Shown piece after piece: positions 62,451 through 64,000 of a DNA stretch of 64,000 nucleotides. The translations under genes were made by a program, and so were the position numbers. Location of the stretch: contig OZ022342.1 in assembly GCA_963989245.1 (NCBI GenBank), positions 47,532,410 to 47,596,409 of the forward strand, read 5' to 3'. The notes beneath the pieces were generated by a model. The model was not told the origin of the DNA, ran no database searches, and was given only the letters and a program-made list of their open reading frames with translations. The DNA comes from Nansenia antarctica (Eukaryota > Chordata > Actinopteri > Argentiniformes > Microstomatidae). The stretch's first letter is position 1; every line of letters starts with the position of its first letter.

Positions 62451-63214
62451 TGTATAAGCATATGTTGAGTGTGTATTGTGTGTGTGAATGTGTGCATTGT
62501 TGTTATTATCATTATTAATGTGTCTTTCTCCTTTGTTGCCTGTTAGTTCGTTTATATGTGTCTTCAGTGGTGTAGTCTAGTTTTTTCTAGTGGGTATACT
62601 GTGATTTTGCCCTCCCAGTCAGAGCGGCACCTGTCCCGTAGCGACACCCCATAAGCACCACCACACTCACTTATGCATACAGTATGCATCTACACCAGTG
62701 TTTGCTGCCTGGGGGGGGGGGGTGGCATAGACTGTACTTGTACATCAAGCTGCCTCACGCTACAGAAACAGGAGATAGGCTCCTGCCCCCTAAGGGCCGT
62801 TAGGCTCGAGAACTCAAGGCTACTTATGTGGTCTTGACTACATGTCCACTTTCTCACCTGGTTCTTGCTCTCTTTCTGGTGTGCCGACACCATTCTGCTC
62901 TCTCATTCTCTCCCTCTCTATCCTCCTCTCTCCCTCTTTTGCTGTCAACCAAAAGGCAAATATAACAACCAGAGTATTTATAATTTAATAAGAGGTATAC
63001 ATTGAATTCATATCAAATCATAACATCATTCTAATTGAATATTGGGTTGCTGTGGGCAATGCAGTCAGATACTGTCATTACTTACTCTCTTACCTGTAAG
63101 AAAATCGTATGTCCAACTACAAAAACCAGACATTTCCAATGAGTGAGGGTTTGTTCCAATGCTTCAATCCACTGTCCATGTACTGTAAATATACCATTAT
63201 GGTATTACCATTTT
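62451..63214. other. repeat debris, no gene
   Basis: Contains the left end of the CAGTGGTGTAGTCTAG hAT family (about 62565), a G run (about 62712-62722) and CTCTCT tracts. Nothing coding is recognised. Confidence 0.45.
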
Positions 63215-63340
63215 TTTATATTTTATTGTTTATTCAGATTTACAGAATTGGAATGCTCTGCCCTTGGATCAGCTGGCTCGGTCGAGGTTTTTAAAAAAAC
63301 GCTAAAGACTGTCTTGTATAGACAAAAACGCGCACTGGCG
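63215..63340 (+). mobile_element. LINE 3' fragment shared with 30400-30520
   Basis: TTTATTGTTTATTCAGATTT and GAATTGGAATGCTCTGCCCT match the L2/CR1-like fragment at about 30400-30500. It breaks off after AAAGACTGTCTTGTATAGAC and is followed by an inverted piece of another element. Confidence 0.65.
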
Positions 63341-63500
63341 CTCAAAACAAAGACGTAAAAACCGGCTAACGTTACTGTTTACACAAGTAAAATCAGTGTG
63401 ACAGTCAGATGGAGCATTCGGTAAACAACAACAGCAAGGTAATGCTATCAGTTGAGTTAAAGAAAACCAACTCTTACCTTTGAGGACACCGACATGATCA
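63341..63500. repeat. inverted copy of 60390-60530
   Basis: ACCGGCTAACGTTACTGTTT, GACAGTCAGATGGAGCATTC and GGTAATGCTATCAGTTGAGT are reverse complements of sequences at about 60400-60530 inside the outer hAT element. Probably a piece of a second copy of that element in the opposite orientation. Confidence 0.75.
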
Positions 63501-63728
63501 GGGCTGCCAAGTCTCACGCAATCACCGTGAGACACACGCATTTCAACCAGTTCTCACGCTCTCACGCCGCATCTCTATTTCTCACGGCGAGAAATAACAA
63601 TTTGTTTTACCGGACATGAGTTTCGTGGCATCTTTCTGCACGCGCGTTAACTTGAGTCTGCAGTCGAAGCGGCAGGCGAGCGCTGATGGAAGAACCTGTG
63701 TTCACGCGAGCTGCAAGAACGTAGCAAG

Positions 63729-63831
63729 CAGGGTTGCCAGATTGGGCTACTTTTGGTCACACTGGACGGGTGGATTCGGCAGCTTTTAGACCGGTTGGGC
63801 TGGACATTGTCAATTCCGTCTGGCAACCGTG
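63729..63831. mobile_element. short hAT MITE, 103 bp
   Basis: Starts CAGGGTTGCCAGATTGGG and ends CCGTCTGGCAACCGTG. The 8-bp flanks GTAGCAAG (63721-63728) and GTAGCAAA (63832-63839) differ by one base. Similar sequence starting CAGGGCTGCCAAGTCTCACG lies at about 63500. Confidence 0.75.
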
Positions 63832-63839
63832 GTAGCAAA

Positions 63840-64000
63840 ATATGTGCATACATTACAACATCGTATCTGGTATCCTACTGGACTGGGTTGCACCAATTTG
63901 GCGTAAGTCATTACTAAATGCATTTGTTTCTCTACTGTAACATAACCAGGTACATTAATAATAATTGTTAAAGGAGCATAGTCTACTACTTGCTACTGAG
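63840..64000. other. window end, nothing recognised
   Basis: AT-rich sequence with no gene or repeat that I can support. Confidence 0.35.

Overview
The window looks like a transposon-rich stretch of a teleost fish genome. The evidence is the mixture of many hAT, Tc1, piggyBac and pogo/Tigger elements, L2-clade LINE tails ending in AATAAA plus a short tandem repeat, a tRNA-derived SINE with the fish-type 3' core, three LTR retrotransposons, long CA/GT microsatellites, and three host gene pieces of fish type: a poly(A)-binding protein gene, Fc-receptor-like immunoglobulin exons and a fish-type C2H2 zinc-finger gene. The species cannot be named from this alone. No prokaryotic genes, tRNA genes, rRNA genes or CRISPR arrays were seen.

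Layout. 1-2013: a cytoplasmic poly(A)-binding protein gene (4 RRM + MLLE) on the + strand, with RRM1-3 fused in one exon. 2014-3753: intergenic, with one palindromic MITE. 3762-6806: an apparently intact hAT element with a two-exon transposase. 6970-8733: a piggyBac transposase pseudogene. 8930-11645: a pogo/Tigger element with a potentially complete transposase interrupted by three short L2-type LINE tails, each removable as a GT-AG intron. 11541-13649: a 1.05-kb tandem duplication with a poly-C minisatellite. 13940-18014: a decayed Gmr1-like Ty3/gypsy element (integrase before reverse transcriptase) with one 3' LTR. 18129-20814: two Fc-receptor-like Ig exons, one frameshifted and one split by a hAT. 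21022-24192: a perfect 48-bp hairpin abutting a minus-strand LTR element that keeps only its integrase.

24194-29286 and 31459-37226 are two copies of one segment. The first took in two hAT elements, one with another hAT inside. The second took in a young gypsy element (LTRs differ at 2 of 226 positions) that carries a SINE. 38133-40840 is a 5'-truncated RTE-like LINE with a long open reading frame. 41033-47025 is a minus-strand C2H2 zinc-finger gene whose introns are full of L2, Tc1 and hAT pieces, and a paralogous first exon lies at 49452-49670. 50283-50995 is a 19-bp minisatellite. 51138-52775 is a dead Tc1 inside a palindromic MITE, partly caught in a 1.73-kb tandem duplication (52460-55905). 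56159-61734 holds two adjacent sets of nested DNA transposons, followed by repeats to the end.

How it fits together: almost nothing here forms a pathway. The main signal is the history of insertions, readable from exact target-site duplications. The most unusual observation is that four short LINE 3' tails lying inside two different transposase genes (8028-8153, 9696-9841, 10335-10428, 10583-10766) all begin with GT and end with AG at a position set by their target-site duplication, so that splicing each one out would restore the reading frame. This suggests intron creation by 5'-truncated LINE insertion and is the best candidate for something little described.
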